A stretch of DNA of 64,000 bases from Breviolum minutum Mf 1.05b.01 (GCA_000507305.1 DF239252.1:184622-248621); one strand, 5' to 3'. Shown: positions 1 through 46,139, numbered from the stretch's first letter. Notes: generated by a model not told the origin, from the sequence alone. Numbers and translations: made by a program.

Positions 1-417
1 CAAATTCATACAACAAACTGCCAAATGTCAGCTATGATCCCACCTTTGTGAGCCAAGCTATAGATGCAAAGAGCCAAGCTAAGGATGCAAAGGTGGCCAA
101 CAAAAAATGACGGAAAAAGGTAGCGGTGTTGAGCTGCTGTTTTTTGGGCATTTCCCAACTTGAAATTTGTTTTGATAAAAGTCCCTGATCCAAAAAAAAA
201 CATCAAAAAAACACTAGGAACATGAAAACCTGAACGAAATGTCGCTAAAGATTTTGGGTGGCCAACAATCGGTTGAGAAAGTGGTTCCTCACCAACTCGT
301 CTTCAGCACTCGAGGCATGGGAGGATACATGGTGAGCCACATAGAGGCCACGGAAAAAAAAAACCGGCTGAGGCTGGAACCATGAAATTTACTGGTCGTT
401 TTTAATAGGCCTGAATT

Positions 418-522
418 ACACCCCTGAAAACTAACATGTCCGCTTAAAAGGGACTATTTGAATAGGAAATACATCTGAACCAACCATTGATTTTCAGGGG
501 AGATGTTTGTTTTCGGGTGAGT
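418..522. mobile_element. MITE, family B2 (TACACCCCTGAAAACTAACATG)
   Basis: Left end TACACCCCTGAAAACTAAC; right end is the imperfect reverse complement, TTTTCAGGGG and GTTTTCGGG. It is one of four copies with this layout. Confidence 0.6.
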
Positions 523-787
523 AATGGTTTATCATAATTCCCACTTAACTGGGTAGTGCAATCCTCTATTTACAACCAATAACCACGGTTTTTTCATTGC
601 TCACCCATGTTGTCATCATGGGAATTGAAGGGCCAACCCAATACCACCCCCTTCCCCAGGAAATGGGACCTTATTAGGGGATTGTCAATTGACAATGATT
701 CCTGATGGTGAACAGCCCCATCGGATCATTCGCTCTGGTGCATGTGTTTTTTAGCCGTATCTAATATCCAGTTTTTTTGTGCTAAAT

Positions 788-893
788 GAGTGTTTCCGAA
801 AATAGTGGTACCCCCAAATCATCCATTTTAATAGGGTTTTCCATTATTTTCACCATCCATTTTGGGGGTTACCCCTATTTTTGGAAATACCCA
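788..893. mobile_element. MITE, family H (GGGTGTTTCCGAAAATAGTGGTACC)
   Basis: Inverted repeat of about 105 bp. TGTTTCCGAAAATAGTGGTA at the left pairs with ACCCCTATTTTTGGAAATAC at the right. An inner pair (CCATTTTAATAGGG / ACCATCCATTTTGGGGG) is shared with the copies at 6480, 17885 and 49803. Confidence 0.75.
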
Positions 894-2160
894 AATCCTT
901 CTATGAGCTGATAGATGTTGCCGGTAGGATCAATTGCTTAGTGAGGTTATACCATTTCCTGATTGAAATTCCCACATTTCCTCGTGGGAGATGAGACATA
1001 TTTGAAAAATTCATGGTCCGAGTATACAGTGCTTTGTTTATTAACGAAGAGTGTGACCATAGTCTACATGACATGTTTTTTATAAGCATACTAAAACAAA
1101 AACACACTGGATTCAGGATGCACCCTAAACCATGAAAATCACTCCAAAAAAGACTATATAGACCATAAAACAAAGTGTGTATTTACAAAAAACATTGTTG
1201 TTTATAAACATACCAAAACCGTTGATTCTTATTCTCAAGAGATCTCAACAGGATACACTCTATGGGAGTTTCAGCTCTCAACGTTCTGGAACTCCCTGAA
1301 GAACCCCCCGTCTGGACGTCCCTGAATTTTTCCACCAATTCCTCCGCCTTCCTCAAAACACAACAGCTGATTCTCAGCGTTCCAAGTGTCAGCTAGCCGA
1401 TTAAAAAAGAAATATTAGAGGCCATTCAGCCAAAACAAGAAACAAACAACAAAGTATCTTGAAAACAATTAGTCATTAGTCGTCCTTTTGCTTTTGCTTC
1501 GTTCTTTTAACAGTGAGTGAAAATATGTATACAACTTTTCACGCAACAGTTTCTGTCGTCTCATAAACCACGGCGTTTTGTTGACGCAACAAATCAGTTT
1601 TTCACACAAAAATCGATTGGGTTCGTCCATCAGGCCGCGGTCTGACCAGTCGGACTGGCTTCGGCTTTGCACCAAATATTTGCAGAATCCTGCAGTGGTT
1701 GTTGTTCATCTCTGCAAATTACTGCCCCTTTTTGATGATTTCAGGATTCACTGCTTCACTGCCACATCGAAAGGGAAAGTTGTTCAGTTTGCAGCAGCTG
1801 CTAAGGAAAAAACGGTCGCGAGGTAACACAGCTAGTAATTCCAGAGAACAAAAAGAATCATCTACATCTGCTGTGCTGGAAGAATCATGATCCCTGAATC
1901 TGTCCTCAAGTTTTGGTACGAATATCTATGGAGAATCTGTTTCGTGTGTGAGGCAAACAAGATGTTTCTTCATTTTTTGTTATGCAGCTCCTGCCATTGT
2001 CAGTCTGGACACCTTTGGTTCCACCCCCATCCGAACGGGGAAATTTTTCGTTTCAGGCCACGTGGGGTCCGCCGGCGGTAGCCGGCGCAAAGTGACTTTG
2101 CCAACACCTGGGGAACTTTGAAAGACTTCGAAGTTGAGGTTTAGAGGAAATTCTTATGAC

Positions 2161-2284
2161 TAGTTGGTGGTTTCAGAGTCTTTGAAAAATATATGCGCGT
2201 CCGTCAAATTGTGGATCCTGAGCAACCCCCAAGGTGAAAGGGGTGAAAAAATACCAAAAAATATCCAAAAGTTGCCACCTCCGC
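2161..2284. mobile_element. MITE, family A (TAGTTGGTGGTTTCA)
   Basis: Left arm TAGTTGGTGGTTTCAGAG and right arm AAAGTTGCCACCT, with the family's AAATTGGATC and AGGTGAAAGGGGTGAAAA core. The right end is diverged. Confidence 0.65.
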
Positions 2285-2483
2285 AAAATTGAGCACAGAA
2301 TGTATCTCTGGTGTATTCCTCTTTTGTTATCTATTGACCATTGCCAATATATTCCCTCTCCAGAAAGTTGGATCCGGATTTATAAGTTCTCCAGTTTTCC
2401 CACTCAAAGACTCACCGAAAAGGCAACCAACTAGCAAGAGTCACCACTTTTTGGGGGGGGACACTAAAAAGATGTGCATTCTC

Positions 2484-2580
2484 CCCTAGGCATCCAAACA
2501 CCTCCTGAGGTTTGGTGTTTGATTGGTATGTGTTTGGGGGTCCAAATACCCTTTCAGCAGGTGTTTGGATGTCTAGGGAT
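2484..2580. mobile_element. MITE, family I (CCTAGACATCCAAACACC)
   Basis: TIRs CCTAGGCATCCAAACACCTC and GGTGTTTGGATGTCTAGG, with GAGGTTTGGTGTTT inside. Full copies also lie at 5040 and 39229. Confidence 0.75.
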
Positions 2581-2784
2581 CCTAGTGACTTAAGATGTCT
2601 TTTCTTTGAAACAGCCGTTTCTCCATCCACCTCTGCTCTACATGTCTCATGTTATGCTAGTTTAAAGTTTAAAGTGTCAGATGCATCATGATGATGCTAT
2701 AACCATTGGAAAGTCCATTTTATGGCCCCAAACCCAAAGAATACATGGCTAATCATAAGGCAAATCCCTTCCAAAGTACCGTAA

Positions 2785-2802
2785 ATATATATATATATAT
2801 AT
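2785..2802. repeat. (TA)n microsatellite
   Basis: AT/TA dinucleotide run. Similar short runs occur near 15626, 15987, 17513, 35950, 37556, 41020, 42604 and 59742. Confidence 0.9.
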
Positions 2803-2812
2803 ACTTATATAC

Positions 2813-2995
2813 ATGAATACCCGCGACTCCATGTCAACCCCCACTCCAGGTTTCCACGCGACCGTCCGTTTAATATCGGATCATCCTCAGAGGGTTTTCA
2901 AGAATCTGCTGCACTACGTAATCTACCCTGTGATTTTGAGGATCCTGGGCTTCAAACACGCTCCCCCAGTTAGTAGGGAAATAGATCAACCCTAG
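2813..2995 (+). CDS. Unrecognised open frame, 60 codons
   Basis: Reads MNTRDSMSTPTPGFHATV then RLISDHPQRVF. Both other strands or frames are broken, and the composition is protein-like. It lies downstream of MPP exon 27 on the opposite strand. No family recognised. Confidence 0.25.
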   Translation: MNTRDSMSTPTPGFHATVRLISDHPQRVFKNLLHYVIYPVILRILGFKHAPPVSREIDQP

Positions 2996-3442
2996 CGATC
3001 TGACAATGCTCCCCCAATATCACAGCCTTTTTAACGAAATTGCCGGGATAAAAACAGATGCCAACCTTTATAAGATCCATGAGACTGGTAAATTTATCCA
3101 CATTAGGTTGATTTTTATGGTAAATGTAGGTAAATATTCCAGTCCCATGGGGCATGTGGGTACTGTTTGGTAGGAAAAAATCTGTTTTCTGAGCCTTCAG
3201 GTTGTTATGATGTTGTCGTGAAACCTCCCCCAACAGAAAAGGAGGTTCAAACCGAAAGAAAAGGCTAAACAAAAGGTGAAAATAAACAGAATATCAGTTC
3301 CTATCTCAAAAAATAAACTGCAGTTAGGTACATAGAGACAAAGTTCTCGGAAACTCCCCACACGTTTTGAAAACAAAATACAAAGGATGGATCCTTTAAA
3401 AGCCAAGCAGAATGTTGTTTTTTTCTTTCAAGAACACCTTAT

Positions 3443-3552
3443 CTAGTTGGTGGTTTAAACCCATTTGAAAAATATGAACGTCAAATTGGGTTCATCTTCC
3501 CCAATTTTCGGGTCAAACATAAAAAATATTTGAGTTGAAACCATGACCTAGT
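3443..3552. mobile_element. MITE, family A
   Basis: Left arm CTAGTTGGTGGTTTAAACC; right arm TTGAGTTGAAACCATGACCTAG. Confidence 0.75.
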
Positions 3553-3654
3553 TATCTTTCGTAGGAAATTTCGTGGAAAAAGGGGGGGTGGTACAAATCC
3601 TTTCATGAGACTAGCCGGCAAACCCAATCGACACGGAAGTCGATCTGGGCTCAC

Positions 3655-37150
<33,496 letters not shown>

Positions 37151-37217
37151 GCGGTGAAAAACCAACTCTTGTCCACAAAGGTCATTAAGTGTCCTTGTTT
37201 TGTCGAGGTTTTCTTGG

Positions 37218-37328
37218 AGTACCTCTCTGGAAAAACTAACATAGCAATGGAAAAAACCCATTGTTGTCAATAGGAAATATTCCATCTTCAATCCGGGTCC
37301 ATGTTCCATTGCTATGGTAGTTTGGTGA
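37218..37328. mobile_element. MITE, family C, next to MPP exon 1
   Basis: TACCTCTCTGGAAAAACTAACATAGCAATGG at the left; CCATTGCTATGGTAGTTTGGTGAGAG at the right. Confidence 0.78.
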
Positions 37329-38340
37329 GAGTTGTATTTTTAGGTTGAGTTGGCCTTCAGTTGAGCAGTGGTCAGTTCACCAACCTGTTCCAACCAACAG
37401 GTAACCTGTTCCGGTGGAACCGGTGATCTGAAGTAGATGCTTAATTGTCGTACCTGTGATTTGCTGACACAACAAGACCACAAAACCATAGGGTTTAAAC
37501 ACCACCCCTTGGAGGGTGCTGGTAGAATATTTTTACTGTATGTATGTAAATATGCATATATATATATTATATATTATATATACAGTATATATATACCCTG
37601 CAAGTGCAACTTCCAGTTTTTTATAGGTTGCTTTACGAACCACCATTTTGCGAGTAAGGTTTTTTCATCATCCAAAAGGAACCGCCATTTTTTTTAATGG
37701 TGATTGACTTCCAGGGTGCATATATGTATATATATGTATGTATGTTTCTACATGACACAAACGCAGTACCAAAAGAGCCTGCAGAACACCAACACTTCTA
37801 AAAACACACCTTATCAGAAAACCACTAACCATGCAGCACCTTTCATTTGACCCGCCCTTTCTTTTCGTAGCTGCAGGAAGTCCATCACAAAAGTCCATCA
37901 TGGGCTGAATTGACCATTGCTCAACTACCACGACTCGAAGGTTTCAGAATCGATTCTACCAAAGAGCTCCAGCGGTCGACACTGATCAGTTGAAGGAATG
38001 ATTTGGTCGAGACATCGCAGGCCCAACTACAAAAACACCATAGCTTTTGGAGGAAATTCTTCTGGTTTTTTTTTGAAAAATACAACAGATGCCATTTTTG
38101 CCGAACAAAAAATGACAAATTTATTGAATTCTTGTCATGTCCTTTCACAGAGCCTAAATCGCTTTTCGTCCAACTGATCGGGAAAGGTTAGATTTTCCGG
38201 ATCCCGCTTAAAGTTCACAGGGAATCCAGGTCTATATTGACCTCTCACTTTTTACAGGTTTCCTTTCTGGTCAATATTTCTGAACATGGCATAGCACGGC
38301 TTTTTTAAGGACTGCCTTTCTTGCGCTTGATCTTTGCGGG

Positions 38341-38562
38341 TGTTGTTGGTTTCAACCCTGTGGAAAAATATGCAAAAGTCGAATTGGATCATGGGACCCC
38401 AAGGTTCAGGATGCAAATAAAAAGTATTTTCCATCTTCCATCCCACATGACCAGCTGTGAAATAAAAAGTATTTGAAACCACATGATCATGTCGAACGCA
38501 CCGTGTTGGTGCCGTGACTCGTAGGCAAATGGCAAAGTAATTTGAAACCACCACCTAGCTTT
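38341..38562. mobile_element. Family A MITE with nested or duplicated right end
   Basis: TTGTTGGTTTCAACCCTGTGG at the left, then two right ends: AAAAAGTATTTGAAACCAC near 38478 and AATTTGAAACCACCACCTAG at 38562. The left core GTCGAATTGGATCATGGGAC is intact. Confidence 0.6.
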
Positions 38563-39228
38563 TGTTAATGACATTCTTTTGGGGTGTGAAGCGCGTAAAG
38601 TTGATGCATCAAATGATGGACGTCCACGTCCTATAAGCTTCCTTCCAAATGATGAACAGCGGATTTATGGACCAAGTCGTTGTTTCAAGAAAAATTCATC
38701 AAGCCTCTACCATTGGAACCCACGTTTCTCTCATTTTTAGGGCGATAACCCATATTTCAAGGAATTAAAACCTTCATTTTTCATGGTTTTGGGGTCCAAG
38801 GGTAGCGTAGTACCGATGATTCGTTGTACAGTCTTCATTTTTGTGTATCTAGAACGGGCAGCGGCTGGTTTTTGGATTCTTTTCCTTTATGAGACGGCAA
38901 GTGTTTGATTTTCCCGTGTCTTCATGTTTATTGCCAAGATTTGCTGTGGCTTCATTCCTTTGGCAAGGATTGTTCGCTGTGACTATTGGCTTGCTCTCCC
39001 CTATTCAGCTTTCGTTTTTGCAGCGTCATCCTGGTTTCCTTTCAGGGTGTTTCCATTCCATTTAGCATCAATGCTTCCAACCACATTGGTTTTTACCACC
39101 ATTGCCAGTTCCCCTGGAAGTCAAGCCGACCATCAAACCCTTACCAAAACAATGCCGTCTTTACGGAAAAAAAAACGTGTGGATGGAAGAAATCCCAGCC
39201 GCTAAAAACAGTCACATTTACAGTCGTA

Positions 39229-39327
39229 CCCTAGACATCCAAATACCGAAACTGAGGTTCGGTATTTGGACCCCAAAAAACATACCTAAAACACCAAACC
39301 TCAGGAGGTGTTTGGATGTCTAGGGAG
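39229..39327. mobile_element. MITE, family I
   Basis: CCCTAGACATCCAAATACCG at the left; CAGGAGGTGTTTGGATGTCTAGGG at the right. Opposite orientation to the copies at 2484 and 5040. Confidence 0.75.
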
Positions 39328-39902
39328 TCATAGTTTATTGTCGATGGCGATAATTTCACAGTTTTGGATGCTCTGATAGTGGTCAAAAAATGACACCATG
39401 TTGAATGTGGCAATGAGACCATGAAGGTGGACAGATCAATGAATCAACGAGGAGGGATGAATGCTACGTAATTAATGAATGATGCGTGATGAAGGCTGCA
39501 CAAGGAATGATAAGTGGTGAACTGTGATTGTACAACTATGAATTTTTGAGTGATCTGAATGGGGAATGGTAAATGAGCATGTTGAGTAATGATGAAGGAT
39601 GATGATCACAATGATGCATCCGATGATGACGGTGGCGAGGAGGATGTGACAATGATCACTAGTATGTTCTGCCAAAGATCACAGCAGCACTGAAATCAAG
39701 CAAAGCAATGGAGAAATGGAAAGTCACAGTCCACATATACAGTGCAAATATGAATGTATGAAAACCATGGAAAGCAATCAAAGGAACTAAAACCATGCAA
39801 CAACTGCGGGAGACCAAGAGAGGGGCCAAACACAACAAAAGGACATTACCGCAATATAGCTACAAATGTCTTGCATTTGTATCTCAGCAATGCATCGTGG
39901 TC

Positions 39903-39910
39903 ATCATCAA

Positions 39911-39960
<50 letters not shown>
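39903..39960. repeat. (ATC)n microsatellite
   Basis: About 19 ATC units with one CAACATC interruption near the left end. Confidence 0.95.
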
Positions 39961-40632
39961 ATCCGGATATGTTCTGATGATCATCGTCCTTCATTGTCGC
40001 TTCTGCAATGGTTGGGGCATCTACGGTGGCCAGTTGACTGAATAGTGGTGACGTTCTCTCCGATCTTCGGGACATATCAGTGAGGGCTGACCTAATTTCG
40101 AACACATCGGAGAAAAGCAATCAAGAACGTGGACACGTGCACTTTCACTGACCTAATGCCAAAAATTTCAGGGTTGGATCCAATTTCTTCAGGTTACATG
40201 GCTTGAGGTTGTTGGGCATAGATAGATACCCACATTCTGGAATTTTCATGTACGTCGGAGACTGGTCATGGGAACGATGGTGAATGATGGCGGCCCTTTT
40301 TCGATGAAATTACGCCTTTGCCTTTCGAGTTTCAGCTGCGCGTGGTGGTGCCATGGATCATCCTGTTCGAGCGTTGCAGCTGGGTTTGTTGACACAAACC
40401 AAGCTGTGTGCAACACTTGTTGTGCTTTGGTTGTTTTGTTGGACCATTCATGTCATGAAAATTAGGTTTGTAATTCAGTCATGGAGAATTGTTTTCTTCT
40501 GCGGCCTTATGGAGCCGAATTTTTGCTGGGGAACCTGGCCTTGAACAATTTATCTTTCAGGTTTCAGGTTCCGTGTTGGTGAAGCCACTACGTTGGGAGT
40601 CAGCACGCGCGATCCGGAGCAATTTAAAAAGT

Positions 40633-40740
40633 TTACCCTTTGGCAAACTAACATAGCAATGGAAAACCACCATTTTAAATAGGAGATACATCTTCAAATG
40701 GTGGATTTCCCATTGCTATGTTAGTTGATCCCGGAGTGTA
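40633..40740. mobile_element. MITE, family C
   Basis: TTACCCTTTGGCAAACTAACATAGCAATGG at the left; CCCATTGCTATGTTAGTTGATCCCGGAGTGTA at the right; AACCACCATTT / AAATGGTGGATT inside. Confidence 0.88.
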
Positions 40741-41463
40741 TTTTTAGAAAAGCTAGCCAGGTATGGTGCAGATTACCATAAACCCATCATAAGGGATATC
40801 TGAACGAAACAACCAATATTTTCCATGGAAAGTATCCTGGAAAGTATCCGAGGTTGTTTTTTTTTCCGTTTCTAGATATTTCGTTTGTATGACATGCCTT
40901 CACCTCCTGTCTTGTTAGTTGATAAAATTCAACAGTCTGACAGCGGAAAAAAAAAAAAAACAATTCCAAAAATAGTCGTTGGACTTCCAGGGTTTTGTAT
41001 GTATTTTAAAAAAATATGTATATATATATATCCAATTTCAAAACATCGACATGATTGAAAAACTAATTGCCATCATGCCATGTTGACTTGCCAGAAAGAG
41101 AGCAGTTGTGTCCTATGCAAACGTGGCGGCAGTTTATTTGACACACTTCGCCACTTTGACTCCGCGTCTTCCCTCCACGTAGCAACATGTAGCAAATGGA
41201 CATTCGGATGTTCATAACCTGCAGAGTGAATTTCAAGAAAGGGGCGTTTTGAATATTTACAGAGACCAGGGTTTTGGCTAAAAAAATGACCCAGTTTTTA
41301 TTGTGACTGGTCTTTTTTTTGTCTCCTTGACTTGCAAGGTATACTCATCCCTTAATCCCAGCTTCGTGTATTTGGGAGAAAAAAATATCCAGCCTTTTGA
41401 CATGTTATGACTACCGAAAAAATCCACTAGCTGAATCTAGCTTCCTCTCCTAGTGCAATATAT

Positions 41464-41556
41464 GGTTGGTGCTTTCAACCAACCCATCTGATAAATATGC
41501 TCCTCAAATTGCAAATGGTCCGCAAATAGAAATAAAACATGTTTGAAACCAGCACC
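41464..41556. mobile_element. MITE, family A, diverged
   Basis: GGTTGGTGCTTTCAACCAACC at the left; TGTTTGAAACCAGCACC at the right, a compensating change in both arms. Confidence 0.68.
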
Positions 41557-42385
41557 GAAAACAATCACCAAGACATTGCGGATCTATCTTGTTGTGCACT
41601 TGAAATATCCGATATCTTGTTCGAGGGGAAAGAATCACCAGAAAGGCATCATCTAAAGATCCACTGATGTCGTACAGGTCCACCGGAATTATTCACGGGT
41701 CAGTATATGTCACCAACCCAAACAAGACACTATTGGGGGGGCCGTGTGACAGTCGCAAGGCCCCCCGAAAGACCATGGAAATATGGATGAAGAGCAGACA
41801 GAAAACAATCACGGCATCTTCTATACATTTGGATGTAGGGGTGTAGACGTTCCAATGATGTTTCTTAACACAAACCAAAGGGTGGCTCCGAATAAAGTTG
41901 TAAAAGAGATGTTACATAGTTTTGCTTTTTGTGGCTTTTGTATGCTTTTGTGCCTTTGATGGTTCGGAAATCTGTCTACCAAACAGGATATTCTCCAATT
42001 TCTCAATGGACACCGGAGATCCGGAAATCTCGACTCAGGGGATGAACCAATTTTACCAACTTCAGTTGGTGCCACCAGGAGGGTCACGCGGAGTTTCTCA
42101 AGAGCTGACGTGACTAGTGGGACGAGTGTTTTTTGGAGGTTCCATCCCCTAAATGTATCGGCGCCATCCAATAAAATCTCTTCAGGCGCTGCTGCGACAG
42201 TAAACACGTGGAAATTTGTGATGGTCGCAGTTCACTCCTGAATTTTTAAATCCAAAACGGTGACTGAATCGCACGTGAACATGGCGAGTGAGAATTCAAT
42301 GAAGACAGTGGCAGTGGCAGCCTTTGATGCAAGAGGTCTGGAAGTGATTGATAGATTTTGCAAATAGCTATGAACTATGAACCTT

Positions 42386-42475
42386 TACCCTCCCAAAAAT
42401 GCGAACATAGCAATGGAAAATCACCTGGGGTGTTTTTAAGGAGATACATCTTCATTCATGGTTTGATTGTCCAGC
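42386..42475. mobile_element. Family C-like MITE, right end lost
   Basis: TACCCTCCCAAAAATGCGAACATAGCAATGG at the left and the AAGGAGATACATCTTCA core. The right half departs from the family after ATGGTTTGATTG. Confidence 0.5.
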
Positions 42476-42808
42476 AAGGTGATCTCAGGGGTCGAGATTC
42501 GCCGTCGTGCCGTGTCTCAATGAGGAGGGAGATTACATCCAACAGCTTGGCTGCCAGCTGTTGAAGGGATTCTCATCATTGGCTATGAAAAGCTATGATA
42601 ACATATATATATATATATGTACATATAATAACCTCCCTTTTTTAGGGTGTTAGTTCCCTGGAGGGTATATATATATATATAACCCCTATAAATGGCCGAA
42701 AATAGCTGGGGAACTGGGGTGAAAGAACATGAAAGAACCTACTTTTTGGGATTATTTCACCACATTTTTTAACTGGTTAACTGGCCCACCTTCTATGAAC
42801 CTTGAAGA

Positions 42809-42901
42809 TACCTCCTGGAAACTAACATATCCCTTCCCAAATCACTTTTGAAGATGATTTTCCTTTTCCAAAGGTGGGATATGTTAGTTCGCTAGAGGGT
42901 A
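42809..42901. mobile_element. MITE, family E
   Basis: ATACCTCCTGGAAACTAACATATCCC at the left; GGGATATGTTAGTTCGCTAGAGGGTA at the right; CACTTTTGAAGATGATTTTCC inside. Confidence 0.85.
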
Positions 42902-43810
42902 GATCTTGACTAGGGACAATGGTAGTTGATAACCCTGTCAGGAAACCCTTAAACTTCTGCAGCGTTTGCTCGCAAGGGGAAATTTGGAGGAAGTTCTAAG
43001 ATTTTTACATCCAGGAATGTCCCGCGATTGTGAAAACAAAATCCGTCCGCATCAACAAATCAATCCTAGGCAAAACTTCGGGTCCCTAAAGGTTTCACTT
43101 TTTGTGAATAAAAATTTAAACTCCCACTTAAGCACAAGCTCGGTCTAAGGTCTTAAGGTCGACGTCCTATGAATTGCTATGAATCAGCGTGGATCCGCCT
43201 GGATTGCCTGGAGGTGATGATTGATTGTGCTCATGATCTCGACTTCCAAGGTGTGAATCATAAGATGAGTGGAAGCCATTGACGATTAGATAGACTTGGA
43301 GAAATTCCATTGTTGTTGAAATGTTCAAAATGCATGTAGGTTGCCTTTTTCGCATGTGTCAGGTATTCCGTTTCGTACCACTCTCAAAACTACACCCACT
43401 GGTTTTTCGGCAAGTACACTGCTGGGTCCCAATTTTTGCCTATCGGAATTTATGACCCGCCATTATTTCTCAGGCAACAAGGATTTGATATGACCAGTCT
43501 CGACTACCTCCTCCAGAACTCCCGGGCATAAGAATCCGGTTTTGTTGACTGAAACTGGTGCCACCACCTCTGTGTTGTTCAGTGATCTACGTGTCGTAGA
43601 GAGAACATCTCTCCATTTCGGACTCCACGGATGTGGAAGAGCCCCCGTGACTCCAAGACTTCGGGAAGCTCTCCAATCCCAGGATCATGAAATGGAAAGC
43701 GTGGGAGACGCCGCAGACGGTTGGCTTCGACCTAAAGGTTTACTACAGTGGATTTTTTATAAAGGTTAATGGGAATCCCTTCATAGGAACCGAAGAATTC
43801 ATCAGATTAT

Positions 43811-43924
43811 GTACCCCCTGGAAGTCCAAGTCGACCAAACGGCTTGCCCATTGGTAGCAGGGAATCCTTTACATGGACCATCCTAAAGACCAGCCACTTT
43901 GTTCGGTCTTGGACTTCCTGGGTA
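43811..43924. mobile_element. MITE, family G (TACCCCCTGGAAGTCCAAG)
   Basis: TACCCCCTGGAAGTCCAAG at the left; GTCTTGGACTTCCTGGGTA at the right; ACCAAACGGC / TTTGTTCGGT inside. A second copy is at 48064. Confidence 0.8.
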
Positions 43925-44011
43925 CCCATGTTATCAGGGAAACTGCGCAACACTCAACTTCTCGGATTGGAACTACTGTAAAGGAAGCTCGGGAAGCAAA
44001 CCTACGTAGTT

Positions 44012-44130
44012 GATGGTCCAGAAATCCCAAGGCCCAACTAACCACCCTGAGATAGATAAAACCCTGTAAATAGTGGGTAGATTCTCCAATTCTCACTGGT
44101 TAGCCGGATTTCTGAACCATCAACCGTATC
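44012..44130. repeat. Family M inverted repeat
   Basis: TACGTAGTTGATGGTCCAGAAATCC at the left; GGATTTCTGAACCATCAACCGTA at the right. Confidence 0.75.
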
Positions 44131-44415
44131 ATGCGGCAAAATTGCACGAAGCAAAATATCATGGCGGTTTCCACGCAGTCATTGAACATCTCGAAACATC
44201 ATACTCTTGCAATGTGATTGGATTCCTTGCGTTTCAGACCATGGGTTGAAATTCAGATGGGCTTTTTGAAACGTCTCTGGACCCTAGTTGAAAAGCCCAA
44301 TACATCCAGTGATACCTTTGAGATGTTCACAGTATTTAGATATCTTAGCGGGTCCCAAAAAACCCTGCTCAAGAGGCATTTGCATGTGTAGGGTATTTCA
44401 ACAGATCTAGGGAAC

Positions 44416-44517
44416 TACCCCCCGAAGTTTAACATAGCCCCTGACAAGTTACCTTCCCAATAGGAAAGTAGTCTTCCAATCACCATTTTTCAAGGTCTAT
44501 GTTAAACTTCGGGGCTG
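44416..44517. mobile_element. MITE, family D (CCCCGAAGTTTAACATAG)
   Basis: CCCCCGAAGTTTAACATAGCCC at the left; GTCTATGTTAAACTTCGGGG at the right. Related to 46830-46966. Confidence 0.8.
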
Positions 44518-45296
44518 TATTGAATTCTTTGGAGGGTTTTGTACCAGATTTTGTTACCACCAACTTCGAAACCCAAGTTTCAATGATTTTGCCCACATAC
44601 CCTGGGAAGATACCCCAGACTTCCCCAAACCCCCACAAAGAAAGAAATTCCTTCAGAAACTGGTGAAGGGTCGGGGGTATCTTCGAGTGAAATTTCCCAT
44701 CAACTTTCAAATCAAGAAAAACATGGCCGACACTTCTGGCGCAAAATAAAATGCCTAATACACTTTCAATCAGAAAAATGAGCCCTGCCTAAACACTGGT
44801 TCACAGTCGATGATTAAAGTTTATAAGGGGTTCCCTTAATGAAAATTCTAGAATATAATATTTTTTCCCTCTTAGTTCCCACGGTTTTTCAGCATGCCCC
44901 GCTCAACAAACTTTAAATACCACATAAATACCACCATACCCATAGGATCCATGTATCCTTATATTTACCTACATTTACCATGAAAACCAACCAACTGTAG
45001 ATATAAACGCCATACCATCAGATCAGGGGTACGAGATAGCTTGATCCTGCGACCACTTCAGTTTTTTTCTCGAGCTTTTTGATGAACCTTGGGAGGTTTC
45101 ACACACACACCGATGTCTGATCCCGCCATCGGTCGTGAGTCGTGCGCCATCTCTCCTAGGGGCTTCCCACGCTGGTAAATGTTCAAAAATGGCCGGTCAC
45201 CAAGCATCTCTTTCGGTGCTTTGTAGAGGTGCACTTGAGATACACAAACGAGCCTAGTGATTTTGTGCCACAAGGGGGGTAAAAAAAGGTGGATAG

Positions 45297-45710
45297 GATT
45301 GGGGACCGGTGGGTTTCGCACCCCGACAGTTGGTTGCGTTGAGGGAAAATAAACAGTTGCGACCAGAAAGTCCAGGAATTTTCGACAATAGGTTTGACCA
45401 ATTCCTTGTCAGAGATTTTATGAAAGGACCTAGGGTTAGTTCTTTGCAAAGAAAAAGAAGCACAAGGCGCTTCATTCAAGTACAGGTTGAAGCGGAGAAA
45501 CTCCGCAGATTCAATCTTCCAAATGGTTTCATTCATGTTTATTGCTGGAGCAAAAACCGGCTCTGGATAGGGCATTTCATTCATGCCGTTCGTTCAGCCG
45601 TTCAACCTCTGAAAAGGCCAACAGATTCGTTTTTTCAAGGAATTTTGCTCAGATTTTGTAATGTAAACATCAATAAAATCCTCATTGTTTTCACTTGCCC
45701 ATCAACTTGA
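45297..45710 (+). CDS. Unrecognised open frame, about 137 codons
   Basis: Opens right after ATAG|GATTGG and runs to a TGA at 45708-45710. It contains VALRENKQLRPESPGIFD, RKRSTRRFIQVQVEAEKLRR and FIHAVRSAVQPLKRP. Basic and mostly hydrophilic, with no recognised domain. A minus-strand frame of similar length overlaps it. If real, it heads the cluster of + frames to 48 kb, separated from the next by three MITEs. Confidence 0.4.
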   Translation, partial: DWGPVGFAPRQLVALRENKQLRPESPGIFDNRFDQFLVRDFMKGPRVSSLQRKRSTRRFIQVQVEAEKLRRFNLPNGFIHVYCWSKNRLWIGHFIHAVRSAVQPLKRPTDSFFQGILLRFCNVNINKILIVFTCPST

Positions 45711-46032
45711 TAGAAACGCACCGTTTTAATGGGGATTAAGTTTCGTCCCGGACCCACCGGAATTTTTGTTACCTTTCTTTGTTGCTTGCGAAGAGGACAT
45801 GACCTCGTTTTCTTCCCATAATCTTGCCAAGATCAGGCGATTGCAAGTCAAGTTCATTGAATCACCTATCGTTGAGCCAAATTTGATGAACGAGTCGAAA
45901 ACGTTTCAATATTGAAAAATGTGTTGGTATCAAAATGGCAATCTTCCCTCAAGTTTCTTATATGAGTGGAACTTTAGAAGAAAGATTTTGTAAAACTCCA
46001 CTTTGATGTTTTTTGAAGGGGAGAAATTTTGC

Positions 46033-46139
46033 TACACCCCCGAAAACTAACATGGACCCTAAACACCATGGTTTCCAATAGGAATTCCTCGTCCAATGGT
46101 CTGTTTTCAGGTGTCAGCCGTTTGTTTTTGGGGGTGTAC
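46033..46139. mobile_element. MITE, family B2
   Basis: TACACCCCCGAAAACTAACATGG at the left; CCGTTTGTTTTTGGGGGTGTA at the right; GGACCCTAAA / TGTTTTCAGG inside. Confidence 0.85.

Larger units (their letters stand above)
1..3442. other. Region right of no recognised gene: repeats and weak frames
   Basis: Holds MITEs at 418, 788, 2161 and 2484, a (TA)n run and several 40-65 codon frames on both strands. One lies near 239-385, and a minus one at 1215-1395 reads LRKAEELVEKFRDVQ. The last exon of the MPP-like gene should be here but was not identified. Confidence 0.5.
37330..45290. other. Long stretch without a recognised gene
   Basis: Contains MITEs (38341, 39229, 40633, 41464, 42386, 42809, 43811, 44012, 44416), an (ATC)n array and short unsupported frames. 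The best are minus 37668-38148 (two frames) and minus 41990-42207 (AAAPEEILLDGADTFRGW). The missing 5' exons of the MPP-like gene would be expected at the left of this stretch. Confidence 0.45.

Noticed and set aside
3380..3410. MAFKGS on the minus strand, resembling the M16 'MAFKGT' motif
   Set aside because: Wrong position (downstream of the C-terminal exon), and no neighbouring zinc-site sequence. The real equivalent is exon 3.
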